Shown here piece after piece: positions 1 to 6,856 of a DNA stretch of 12,563 bases; position 1 is the first letter of the stretch; each line of letters opens with the position of its first letter. The notes under the pieces are model-generated. The model did not search any database and had not been told where the DNA came from. It was given only the letters and a program-made list of their open reading frames with translations. Made by a program: the position numbers and the translations under genes. Origin of the DNA: Leptospiraceae bacterium (GTDB lineage Bacteria; Spirochaetota; Leptospiria; Leptospirales; Leptonemataceae); contig JAGRNC010000035.1 of assembly GCA_020440935.1 (NCBI GenBank), forward strand, positions 1 through 12,563, written 5' to 3'.

Positions 1-864
1 ATGGAAGCCAATAGACTGCCATTAAGAAAATGGAAACCCCGCTGGAATGTAGCCGCCGTGATGGGAAAACGCACCGGTCCATTTCGACGTCCGACTTGCT
101 TAGCCATTCTTGCCCTGGCAGCGCTTACTCTGCCGCTTCCCATGGCCTGTACCGTTGGTTCCAGCGAAAACAAAAATGCCATCCTCGCCCTGCTATACAC
201 TGGCCGCCAATTCCATACCAGTTTCGAAAGCGTTAGCGATTTCAATGGCTCGTATATTGTTCCGCAGAACAATCAAAGCGCCGAGACGCATGAGCTCAGC
301 GCTCTGAACGTATACAGCGGCGAATTCTCGCACAGGGCCTGGGTTTATAATACCGCAGCCGACAGCCATCGCGCCTACCCCACAGTGCAATTCCATAAGC
401 TGGATGGCGGCTCCTATCAGGGGACGGTGTACATTGAGCTCATGGTATACCTAAAAGATGTTGTGATTCCTACAGGAAGCGGTCACTGGTTTAGCTTTAT
501 GACGGTGGCCCGGCGTACTCAGGATGCGTTCTGGGATGCCGTAACATTTAATCTGGGCTACGAAGGAATCGCGCATCTAATGCATGTGCCGTCGGTGGGA
601 CTCAAGGAATGGACCTTCCAGCGCACAGATCTTTACTTTCCTCAGAATCAATGGGTGAAGCTTGGACTATGTATCAACATGGATCCCACCAATGGATTCG
701 CGCGAGCCTATCAGGACGGAGTGCTTATTTCGCAGGCCCCGGTGTATGGATTCGATGGAACTGTACCGCAGGTACACTTTGGATTGTATTCGCACAAGGA
801 CATGACCGCCGGCGAAGTATTCAATGACGATTTAACAATCAAAGAAGTTCTTTTCTGTCCTTAG
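1..864 (+). CDS. Putative lipoprotein with concanavalin A-like (LamG/glucanase-fold) beta-sandwich
   Basis: Function unknown; probably a lipid-anchored envelope protein. An N-terminal hydrophobic leader (about residues 31-48, rich in Leu/Ala) ends at Cys50 in the context LPLPMAC, a loose lipobox of the kind accepted in spirochaetes. A short hydrophobic stretch (AILALLYTG) follows soon after the Cys, as in many leptospiral lipoproteins. The rest is beta-rich. Near the C-terminus, 'WVKLGLCINMDP' followed by 'AYQDGVLIS' and then 'HFGLYSHKDM...FNDDLTI' resembles the last strands of concanavalin A-like lectin/glucanase folds, where ligand or sugar binding is common; I see no certain catalytic residues. 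The ATG at base 1 is the window edge, so the start is uncertain. Met21 (base 61) would give a more normal 30-residue signal peptide, and no clear ribosome site marks either. The next gene follows 95 bases later on the same strand. The fold call is moderately sure; no enzymatic role is claimed. Confidence 0.72.
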   Translation: MEANRLPLRKWKPRWNVAAVMGKRTGPFRRPTCLAILALAALTLPLPMACTVGSSENKNAILALLYTGRQFHTSFESVSDFNGSYIVPQNNQSAETHELSALNVYSGEFSHRAWVYNTAADSHRAYPTVQFHKLDGGSYQGTVYIELMVYLKDVVIPTGSGHWFSFMTVARRTQDAFWDAVTFNLGYEGIAHLMHVPSVGLKEWTFQRTDLYFPQNQWVKLGLCINMDPTNGFARAYQDGVLISQAPVYGFDGTVPQVHFGLYSHKDMTAGEVFNDDLTIKEVLFCP

Positions 865-959
865 TCAGTCTGCTGCTCAGTCGTGCATTCGAACCGACGT
901 CGAACTTGATCCATTGTAAAAAAATGCTCAAGAAAATCGGTGTGGGTTGTAACTAAGGC
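865..959 (+). other. Intergenic spacer with small inverted repeat
   Basis: This is the spacer between the two + strand exported-protein genes. It holds a short inverted repeat (TTCGA at 888-892 and TCGAA at 900-904, 7-base loop), followed 11 bases later by an A-run at 918-924. The stem is only 5 bp and there is no T-run, so it is a poor intrinsic terminator. No convincing -35/-10 pair is seen in front of the gene at 960. Confidence 0.2.
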
Positions 960-2849
960 ATGCGCATCTGGTTGGCTATCGTTTCCATTTCTGGTTTATT
1001 GCATTGCTCGGTACTTTCGACAATGCAGCCCTGGACGAAATCTCCGGCGTCCGGCCAGGAGCAAACCAAAGAAGAGGAGGGTGCGAACCGTTCCGGAGAT
1101 TCCAACCAATCCGATAGCAAACTCTGGAATGCCGATACTGCTGGATCGCAGGATCCGGAAATCAGCAAAGCGCGACAGGAGTTCCTGAAGCGCAAAATAC
1201 CGGCGGCCTTTCGACCACAAAAAACCGTGATTCCGCCTGCGCTGAAACTACTGCAACCGCAGAAACGCAGCGTAACCGTGGAACCGGATCGTACCACTAG
1301 CATTCAAGGTAAGAACGGGATGAAGATTACAATTCCGGCGAATGCTCTCGATGTTCCAGCCGAGTGCGGCACTACTCCGGTAACGGCAGACTACAAAGAA
1401 ATTACATCGAGTCTGGATGTCATTGCTTCCGGATCAGATATGCTTCTGTCGCCGGACAGCGATCCTGGAACAGCGCCTGTGATTCTGGAGTCGGCCGGGA
1501 TGTTTGATCTTAAGATTAAATGCGGCGATCGCGATGTGCCTTTAAAGCCTGGGCAAACTCTGCAACTCGATCACAGCGGAATCCCAGCAAATGCGCCTTT
1601 TCAGCTCTATCGACGTACTCCGGATGGATGGTCCCTGGCCGAGAACTCCATGCCCGAACCGGATTCGCAGAAGCGAGCCTTAACAAAAGTCCCGGTGCTG
1701 GATGCAAAATCTCGCCTCAAGATTTCCGCGCCCAACATGAATCCCGCTGAGTATGGCGGCCAGACATCGCACGTATTCAGGACCTCCAGCCAGCCGGGCA
1801 TGGTGCAAATCGGTTTGTTCCCCGACATTGGCATTGATTTTTTTGTTAGCGCTCCAGGCTATCTTCCTCGCGTAGTTTCGGTCCCTTCGCAGAAGGGGCC
1901 GGGAGTGTATGCGGCGGATCCAGTTCTGCTCCGGCCCATGGATGTGGCCATTAAGCGCGGTGAAATCCAGCTCATTGGCAAAGATCCTTTGACGCAGCTG
2001 GGCGAAGTATATCGCGAAAATGTAAAATGCAAGATTGTCATTGTGCAATTCGATTTGACCGATGGAAAACCAAGAAGAGGGGCCAGCGGCGTATGGCTTG
2101 ATTCGGAAGGAAGTCCCAGATCGGCCGACGGATCTTTTCGGTATCTGGAATCGGAAGAGCTAAATTCCGGGCGGCTATGCCTGGAGAATATTCCCAAAGA
2201 TGCGAGCAGCTTTCAACTGAATACAATCGAATACGAAGGTAACGAACCCCGCACTTTGACCCTGCCTGCCGAGCCGGGGATTTACTGGATTGGATTACCC
2301 AGAGTATTACCGCCTCCTGCCCGCATGGCAATTCCGATGCCGCCGCGCATTCAACCGCTACGATTCACAGAGTTTCCGCGGTCTTTTGTATTTCTGCCCG
2401 GATTCATTAACACAGATTTTCCGCGCAACGATCTTGCCTGCCTCAAAGGCGACGTAAAAGGAGCAGGCGATCGGCCGTTGCATATTACGGTGCTGGCCGT
2501 GGATACCGTCGCCAGCTATGATATTATCTCGGATTCCAGCCAATACAGCCTATCTTTCCTGCAGGGCGAACGGGCGCGGATGGTAGTGGACTCGGGAGAG
2601 AAGATCGGCGTATCGAAAGTGTTTACGATCTGGAATCAATACGGACATCACAAACTTGCAGATTCTCCCTGCCAGGAGTTAGAAACCATAGCATTGCAAG
2701 AAATCCCTGAATCCTGGCGCGGGGATAGAGAGGCGATGATTCGATTTATCGAAACGGGAGATTTTGAAAAGAAAGAGAACATGGATCCTGCAACGGAAGA
2801 AATGTCTCTGCGCGAGATGACCGAACCATCGCCTGGCGCGATTCCTTGA
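960..2849 (+). CDS. Exported protein of unknown function with ZU5-like domain
   Basis: I do not recognise a specific family for this 629-residue protein. The N-terminus (MRIWLAIVSISGLLHCS) is a short hydrophobic leader. Cys16 could be a lipidated residue, but the His before it is atypical for a lipobox, so lipidation is doubtful. Residues about 25-75 are polar and low-complexity, a typical tether. Residues about 110-230 resemble the ZU5-like envelope domain common in Bacteroidetes-type surface proteins: 'MKITIPANAL', then 'PVTADYKEI', then 'ILESAGMFDLKIKCGD' with 'LKPGQTLQL'. The remainder (230-629) looks like several beta domains with Pro/Gly-rich turns and no recognisable catalytic motif. 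The start ATG at 960 has only a weak AAGG upstream. The gene converges on the ferredoxin gene, with 51 bases between their stops and no hairpin/T-run terminator visible there. A structural or adhesive surface role is inference. Confidence 0.75.
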   Translation: MRIWLAIVSISGLLHCSVLSTMQPWTKSPASGQEQTKEEEGANRSGDSNQSDSKLWNADTAGSQDPEISKARQEFLKRKIPAAFRPQKTVIPPALKLLQPQKRSVTVEPDRTTSIQGKNGMKITIPANALDVPAECGTTPVTADYKEITSSLDVIASGSDMLLSPDSDPGTAPVILESAGMFDLKIKCGDRDVPLKPGQTLQLDHSGIPANAPFQLYRRTPDGWSLAENSMPEPDSQKRALTKVPVLDAKSRLKISAPNMNPAEYGGQTSHVFRTSSQPGMVQIGLFPDIGIDFFVSAPGYLPRVVSVPSQKGPGVYAADPVLLRPMDVAIKRGEIQLIGKDPLTQLGEVYRENVKCKIVIVQFDLTDGKPRRGASGVWLDSEGSPRSADGSFRYLESEELNSGRLCLENIPKDASSFQLNTIEYEGNEPRTLTLPAEPGIYWIGLPRVLPPPARMAIPMPPRIQPLRFTEFPRSFVFLPGFINTDFPRNDLACLKGDVKGAGDRPLHITVLAVDTVASYDIISDSSQYSLSFLQGERARMVVDSGEKIGVSKVFTIWNQYGHHKLADSPCQELETIALQEIPESWRGDREAMIRFIETGDFEKKENMDPATEEMSLREMTEPSPGAIP

Positions 2850-2900
2850 TTTGCGAATCCGCCACATCGGCGATTTACTTTGGGTCTGTGATGGTACCTT

Positions 2901-3146
2901 TCAAGCAGGACTGGCCGATATGGCATGCGCCGGACATTCATCGGCTTCGCGGGGGCGCCGAATGTCCAGTACCCTTGCACGAAAAATATGGTCTTTGCCC
3001 CGAGCCCTCTGTAGAATTGCTTTTCCATCCTTTTCGTTCATGATCCACCGCTCCGGGGCAAGCGATGCGCACAGACCGCAACCAATACATCGCTTTCGAT
3101 TGTACTGAATCGAGTACATTCCTGCATTGGAAACGCTACTTTGCAT
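2901..3146 (-). CDS. Single-cluster [4Fe-4S]-type ferredoxin
   Basis: Small (81-residue) soluble electron carrier. The ligand pattern is clear: C20-x2-C23-x2-C26 (CIGCGLC) and a remote C71-Pro in 'ADECPAHAI', the layout of monocluster ferredoxins binding one [4Fe-4S] (or [3Fe-4S]) centre. Between them lies the acidic/aromatic 'APERW' segment usual in this family. The ATG at 3146 overlaps the end of the U32 gene by 11 bases in another frame, implying translational coupling; a GGGA lies 9 bases before it. The alternative Met10 at 3119 gives a length closer to the typical family start (MYSIQYNRKRCIG) but has its AGGA directly against the ATG. It is last in the hemerythrin-U32-ferredoxin set. An inferred role is electron donor to the upstream U32 Fe-S enzyme. 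Confidence 0.88.
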   Translation of the reverse strand: MQSSVSNAGMYSIQYNRKRCIGCGLCASLAPERWIMNEKDGKAILQRARGKDHIFRARVLDIRRPREADECPAHAISASPA

Positions 3147-4455
3147 TTTGTAAAATCCCGGCGCCAGATTTAGGGGACTTTTCCGATTTCTTTTGCGGTT
3201 GATCTGCCAGGTTTTCCAGCACGTACACCTGATCGCCTTTCCGAACTTTCTTTCCCACAGGAATCGTAAGCAGTCCGGGGCCGCTTGACTGGTCCACGGA
3301 GGTGTCATCTTTGCGAATCTCGCGCACCGATTCAATGTGCGATCCCGTAGTTTTTCCAAAAAATGCTAGTTGATTGCCCAGCGCTACTTTTCCGGTTCGC
3401 ATTTGAATCTCTGCCACGGAAAGTCTGCCATAGTAGTTACTGACTTCGCCCACAAATACCTTCCGGATGGAGGAGAGATTTCCGTCGGCGCCTGCCCATC
3501 CTTGCTTTTCTCCTAGATAATAACCGCTGGAGAATCCCCGATGGTACACCTGTTCCAGGCGATGCATCCAACCGGGCACTCGATCGGCAAATTCAGGCTT
3601 TCCTGCCAGAGCCAGCGCTTCGCGGTACACAGATACCGTATTGGATACATAGTCAGGGCCGCGATTGCGGCCTTCGATCTTGAGCATTCTAATTCCGCTC
3701 TCCACAACTCGATTGAGAAAAGGAAGAGTACAAATATCATTGGGTGACATGATATATTCGTTGTCTATTTCCAGTTCTACTCCGCGTTCGTCGATTACAC
3801 GGTACTTTCGCCTACAATTTTGTCGGCATGCACCGCGATTGGCGGAGGCCAGGTCCGAATATAAGCTCATCCCGCATCGGCCGGAAACGGCGATACAGAG
3901 GGCGCCATGGCCAAATACTTCTATCTGTACTCGTTGCCCGGATGGCCCGCGAATATCCTCCGCTTCAATACCGGCCACGATGCGTGCAATCATGGAAAGA
4001 TCTAGCTCTCTAGCCAGAACGATTACATCTGCATAACGAGCCCAGAAGCGGACCGCGGCAAGATTGGAAACGGAGACTTGAGTCGATAGGTGAACGGTAA
4101 GATTTCGCGTTCGCGCTTCTTCGATTACCGCAGGGTCCGAAGCAATGACTGCATCCACAGCGGCGAGTTTGGCCGCATCCAGGATTGATTGCACCAGCCG
4201 AATATCGCGGTCGTAAATTACTGAGTTCAATGTCAGGTAGGCGCCGGCATGGAATCGATGGCACTTACGGGTTATTTGCGCAATATCTTCCAGGCCGAAT
4301 GCGCCGCTTGCCTGGTTTCTAAGGTTCAGGTTTTCTACGCCAAAGTAAATTGCATCAGCGCCCGCTTGCAGAGCGGCCGCCACCATCGCATGGTTACCGG
4401 CCGGCGCCACGATGGAAACGGGCCCACGGGAGGATGGGTCTGGTCTACCGATCAT
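3136..4455 (-). CDS. U32-family Fe-S enzyme (annotated as peptidase U32; TrhP/RlhA-like RNA hydroxylase candidate)
   Basis: 439 residues. The U32 signature is intact at about residues 179-197 (E-V-F-G-H-G-A-L-C...G-R-C-G-M-S). Four cysteines, C187, C194, C210 and C214, form C-x6-C-x15-C-x3-C, the pattern that binds a [4Fe-4S] cluster in the studied U32 proteins. The N-terminus 'IVAPAGN...ALQAGADAIYFG' and the later 'KIEGRNRGPDYVS...YREAL' are also diagnostic. A C-terminal beta domain (from about 335) matches the extra U32 C-terminal domain. Members with known function (TrhP on tRNA U34, RlhA on 23S rRNA, UbiU/UbiV on ubiquinone precursors) perform oxygen-independent hydroxylation rather than proteolysis; which one applies here cannot be told from sequence, though tRNA or rRNA is the likelier substrate. 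The ATG at 4455 lies 2 bases after the hemerythrin stop; an in-frame extension to 4584 would run into that gene and lacks family similarity. Confidence 0.9.
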   Translation of the reverse strand: MIGRPDPSSRGPVSIVAPAGNHAMVAAALQAGADAIYFGVENLNLRNQASGAFGLEDIAQITRKCHRFHAGAYLTLNSVIYDRDIRLVQSILDAAKLAAVDAVIASDPAVIEEARTRNLTVHLSTQVSVSNLAAVRFWARYADVIVLARELDLSMIARIVAGIEAEDIRGPSGQRVQIEVFGHGALCIAVSGRCGMSLYSDLASANRGACRQNCRRKYRVIDERGVELEIDNEYIMSPNDICTLPFLNRVVESGIRMLKIEGRNRGPDYVSNTVSVYREALALAGKPEFADRVPGWMHRLEQVYHRGFSSGYYLGEKQGWAGADGNLSSIRKVFVGEVSNYYGRLSVAEIQMRTGKVALGNQLAFFGKTTGSHIESVREIRKDDTSVDQSSGPGLLTIPVGKKVRKGDQVYVLENLADQPQKKSEKSPKSGAGILQNAK

Positions 4456-4457
4456 TT

Positions 4458-4982
4458 TTACTGATTTCCAGATGCCTCCCGACGAGCAACCGTTTCCGTT
4501 ACCGCCGGGCGACGAAAGATTCTGCGGTTCTCCCAGGTTGCATGCAACTGCATTCGATTGCAGAAGTCGTTTAGCCGCAGGCAAAGATGTTGTCGCATAC
4601 CCCGGGCTCCCTGCTGTTCCAGTTCTTCCTGGAAAGCCCGCAACACACGCAAATGGCGGAAGTGCGAGCGGTGATCTTCGCGCATGTGGTCGGAGGCAAT
4701 GCGCAGGGCCGGGTCCAGAGCATTGTGTTGGCCGGACATGCTTTCCAGAACGGGAAAGACCACCTTTTCCTCCGTGCGAAAGTGAATTGCAAGCTCCTCC
4801 GCCATATTCTCCAGAAACCGCTCCAGAGGGCGATCTGCAAGAAGATGGGCCAATTCCTGTAGCTCAGGTAAGTCTGAATCCAGAAAATCTGTGTGTTGCG
4901 CCTTCAGAATATCTATCAGTTCGGCCAAATCCAGGGACTGCAAATTCTGCCATTGTAGTAAGGATGTCTCGCCTTCATTCAT
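4458..4982 (-). CDS. Hemerythrin-domain protein, RIC/YtfE-like di-iron protein (copy 1)
   Basis: 174 residues, all-helical. The di-iron ligand set of the RIC (YtfE/ScdA/NorA) hemerythrin domain is visible: H30 (KAQH), H67 with E71 (HFRTEEKVVFP), H99/H104 (DHMREDH) and H147 with E151 (HATWEN). RIC proteins help restore Fe-S clusters damaged by nitric oxide or oxidants. The N-terminal ScdA_N/DUF542 domain of full-length RIC is missing, so this is a stand-alone hemerythrin module. The start at 4982 is chosen because GGGAG lies 7 bases upstream; an ATG 30 bases earlier (5012) has no such site. The gene is first of a tight set with the U32 enzyme (2-base gap) and ferredoxin, a context that suits an Fe-S care role. 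It is a clear paralogue of the gene at 10572-11087. A related oxygen- or iron-binding role cannot be excluded. Confidence 0.88.
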   Translation of the reverse strand: MNEGETSLLQWQNLQSLDLAELIDILKAQHTDFLDSDLPELQELAHLLADRPLERFLENMAEELAIHFRTEEKVVFPVLESMSGQHNALDPALRIASDHMREDHRSHFRHLRVLRAFQEELEQQGARGMRQHLCLRLNDFCNRMQLHATWENRRIFRRPAVTETVARREASGNQ

Positions 4983-5132
4983 ACCATTCTCCCGCGCTCT
5001 GACAGGGCGCACGTTTAATCTGATACTACGGCCCGGATTGAAACGAATCGGCAGTTGCCTGGCAATGCGAATTTGAGGAAGGATTTGAGATCAAAAATCA
5101 AACCCATTTGCAGAGTTGCGAGTTTGCCGTGG
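4983..5132 (-). promoter_or_regulatory. Putative promoter/operator region for the hemerythrin-U32-ferredoxin set
   Basis: A 150-base gap separates the dehydrogenase stop from the hemerythrin start on the same strand, long enough to hold its own promoter. It contains a perfect short palindrome TTGCC-T-GGCAA (5055-5065), about 75 bases before the start, and an AT-rich TTGA/TCAA-containing patch (5084-5102) that does not have FNR spacing. No convincing -35/-10 or sigma-54 element is found. An operator role is inference. Confidence 0.3.
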
Positions 5133-5900
5133 TCAGGCTCTCTTATCCATAATGCGAAAGTACAGAGAAGGCGCAAAGTTCCACAATATTCGGGCAACTG
5201 CGGACTGCAATGGAATATAGAGGCGTTTGCTTCGGGATTCGATGGCCCGGGCGATGCGCTTTGCGGCGATGTCCGGCGTCAGGCTACCGCGGGCCTTTCT
5301 GCTTTCGGCAGGGTTTTCTGAGGACCGATCATCCGCTCGAATTTCCGTAGTCAAAAACGATGGATAAACCAGCGATACATCTACCTGGGTCTCAGCACGC
5401 AGGCTTTCCAGAAATCCGGCCAATGCATGTTTTGAGGCGCTGTAAGCGGTTCTAAATTTTAGTGGTGCAAAGCCCGACACGCTGGAAATGCCCACCAGGA
5501 AGCCACTCGCATTCTCCAGTGCGGGCAACAGGATATGAACCGCCGCCACACAGGCGAGCACGTTGATTCCAAAGATTCGCTGAAAATCGGAGTCGTCGGT
5601 TTCTGCGAAAGGTGCAATCTTGGTTATCCCGGCATTCAAAATAAGACCGTGCACTGTCTTATCTGCCAGCGACTTCCAGAGCCGCGCTGAGGCCGATTCG
5701 TTCAGTAGATCTACTCCGTGAATTTCGCACTGAATACGCCGCTGCGCAAGATCTGACTGGAGTTTTTGCAGCGCTTTCTTATCGCGATCGACGGCAACGA
5801 TGTTGCAGCCCTTTTCACCCAGAGAATGGCAGAGCGCTCGGCCCAGATTCCCGGCAGCGCCGGTGACGATTACTCGATTTCCGGAGAGATCCCGTTTCAT
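5133..5900 (-). CDS. Classical short-chain dehydrogenase/reductase (SDR)
   Basis: 255 residues, the standard length for a classical SDR, predicted to reduce or oxidise a carbonyl/alcohol with NAD(P). Visible motifs: cofactor glycine motif TGAAGNLG (13-20), Asp39 (VDRD) after strand 2, which tends to favour NAD(H), NAG (89-91), and the catalytic triad S140, Y153, K157 (YSASK). The usual PG after strand 6 is PS here (YPSFLTTEI). The C-terminal tail is longer and hydrophobic/basic (ILWNFAPSLYFRIMDKRA), as in some membrane-associated SDRs. The ATG at 5900 overlaps the stop of the epimerase-like gene as ATGA, with GGGAG 6 bases upstream; an upstream in-frame ATG (5930) lies inside that gene. It is the last gene of the thiamine-diphosphate enzyme operon. 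The substrate is unknown. Confidence 0.92.
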   Translation of the reverse strand: MKRDLSGNRVIVTGAAGNLGRALCHSLGEKGCNIVAVDRDKKALQKLQSDLAQRRIQCEIHGVDLLNESASARLWKSLADKTVHGLILNAGITKIAPFAETDDSDFQRIFGINVLACVAAVHILLPALENASGFLVGISSVSGFAPLKFRTAYSASKHALAGFLESLRAETQVDVSLVYPSFLTTEIRADDRSSENPAESRKARGSLTPDIAAKRIARAIESRSKRLYIPLQSAVARILWNFAPSLYFRIMDKRA

Positions 5901-6856
5901 TTCGCGCTCCCGATCCCGTGCGCCCGGCAATAGAATTCGAAAGTCTGCAGACTGGATTTTTGCGGCAGAAATCCAAATTCGCTCTTTAACTTTCCATTAT
6001 CAAGCACCGGTCGGTACTGAAGAAAGCGTACTTGCTCGGGTCCGTACCTACTGAGTCGCAAAGGTCTGAGTATGGCGAACAGGGCTTTGAGGAACCATGC
6101 GGGCCATCGCTTCACAGGAACCTGCAGGCTTGTGGCCATAGCATCAATGGTCATCCATCCGTCGCCGGCAAGATTGAATACTCCGGCCGGAGCAACGAAT
6201 TCATCGCCCTGGACCGCCAGGGCCCGCAGAATGGCCCCTACGGCGTCCATGTCCCAGATAAAAACAAATGGACTATCGCTTCCTTTAACCCCGGGAAGCG
6301 ACGGTTTATGAAATAGCGCGGTAATCTGATTGCTGGTTGTTTCGCCTAGAATGGTACCGGAGCGAAAAATGACCAGATCGGGCAAAGCGCCCGTCTTTCC
6401 ATGGGCCGCAAGTTCCTCTTCGATGATCCGCTTGTGGTGCGAATAAGGGAATTCCGGATTTCCGCGGACCGGATCGCTTTCTTTCAGGGGTACAGGATTA
6501 TCGGCATGATAACCGTAGGCGGCCCCGCTGGAGCTTACAATTAAACGGCGCGTTCCATACTTCTTGCACGCTTCCAGTATGTTGCGTGTGCCAATTACAT
6601 CGACCTCAAAAGCCAGATTTCTGGACTCTCTTCGCGGGTTTACAACGGAAGCCAGATGTACCACCGCATCCGGGCGAAAGGATGCGAACAATGTATCCAC
6701 TTCATCGGACTTCCGAATGTCGCATAGATGCATTTGCGCATTGGAAGCAGGCTCTCTGAAAGCGAGGTCGGTGGCCATCGCTTCGAATCCTGCCAGTTCT
6801 TTTAGAAGTAGCCGACCCAGATAGCCGGCCGCTCCTGTTACTAAAACTCGCATCAT
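5897..6856 (-). CDS. NAD-dependent epimerase/dehydratase family protein (extended SDR)
   Basis: 319 residues, typical of extended SDRs. It has the cofactor motif TGAAGYLG (7-14), Asp30 at the end of strand 2 (NAD preference), 'VVHLAS' (65-70), the catalytic serine region SSSGAAYG (108-115) and Y138-x3-K142 (YSHHK). The family includes nucleotide-sugar epimerases and dehydratases but also 3-beta-hydroxysteroid-type and dihydroflavonol-type reductases. The C-terminal half, which sets substrate, does not tell me which. The start at 6856 is chosen because ATGATG overlaps the stop of the thiamine-diphosphate enzyme gene (ATGA); the second ATG (6853) is equally possible, and further upstream in-frame ATGs lie inside the other gene. 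It sits between that gene and a classical SDR in a coupled operon. Lack of sugar-biosynthesis neighbours makes a small-molecule reductase somewhat likelier than a sugar enzyme, by inference only. Confidence 0.9.
   Translation of the reverse strand: MMRVLVTGAAGYLGRLLLKELAGFEAMATDLAFREPASNAQMHLCDIRKSDEVDTLFASFRPDAVVHLASVVNPRRESRNLAFEVDVIGTRNILEACKKYGTRRLIVSSSGAAYGYHADNPVPLKESDPVRGNPEFPYSHHKRIIEEELAAHGKTGALPDLVIFRSGTILGETTSNQITALFHKPSLPGVKGSDSPFVFIWDMDAVGAILRALAVQGDEFVAPAGVFNLAGDGWMTIDAMATSLQVPVKRWPAWFLKALFAILRPLRLSRYGPEQVRFLQYRPVLDNGKLKSEFGFLPQKSSLQTFEFYCRAHGIGSAK

Noticed and set aside
885..904. GGTTCGAAT-like T-loop sequence on the - strand suggesting a tRNA
   Set aside because: No matching T-stem, anticodon arm or acceptor stem can be built around it.
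953..1303. 116-codon - strand frame opposite the ZU5-like protein
   Set aside because: Antisense shadow of the N-terminal part of the exported protein; no ribosome site or motif.
3136..4584. Longer U32 protein starting at 4584
   Set aside because: The added 43 residues overlap the hemerythrin gene and do not resemble the U32 N-terminus, which begins just after the ATG at 4455.
4412..5002. Long open frame (196 codons) on the + strand
   Set aside because: It lies antisense to the hemerythrin gene, whose ligand motifs and ribosome site are clear; the + strand translation is Pro/Arg-rich with no recognisable family.
5084..5102. FNR-type site (TTGA/TCAA patch) upstream of hemerythrin copy 1
   Set aside because: The half-sites are 2 or 9 bases apart, not the 6 needed for TTGA-N6-TCAA.
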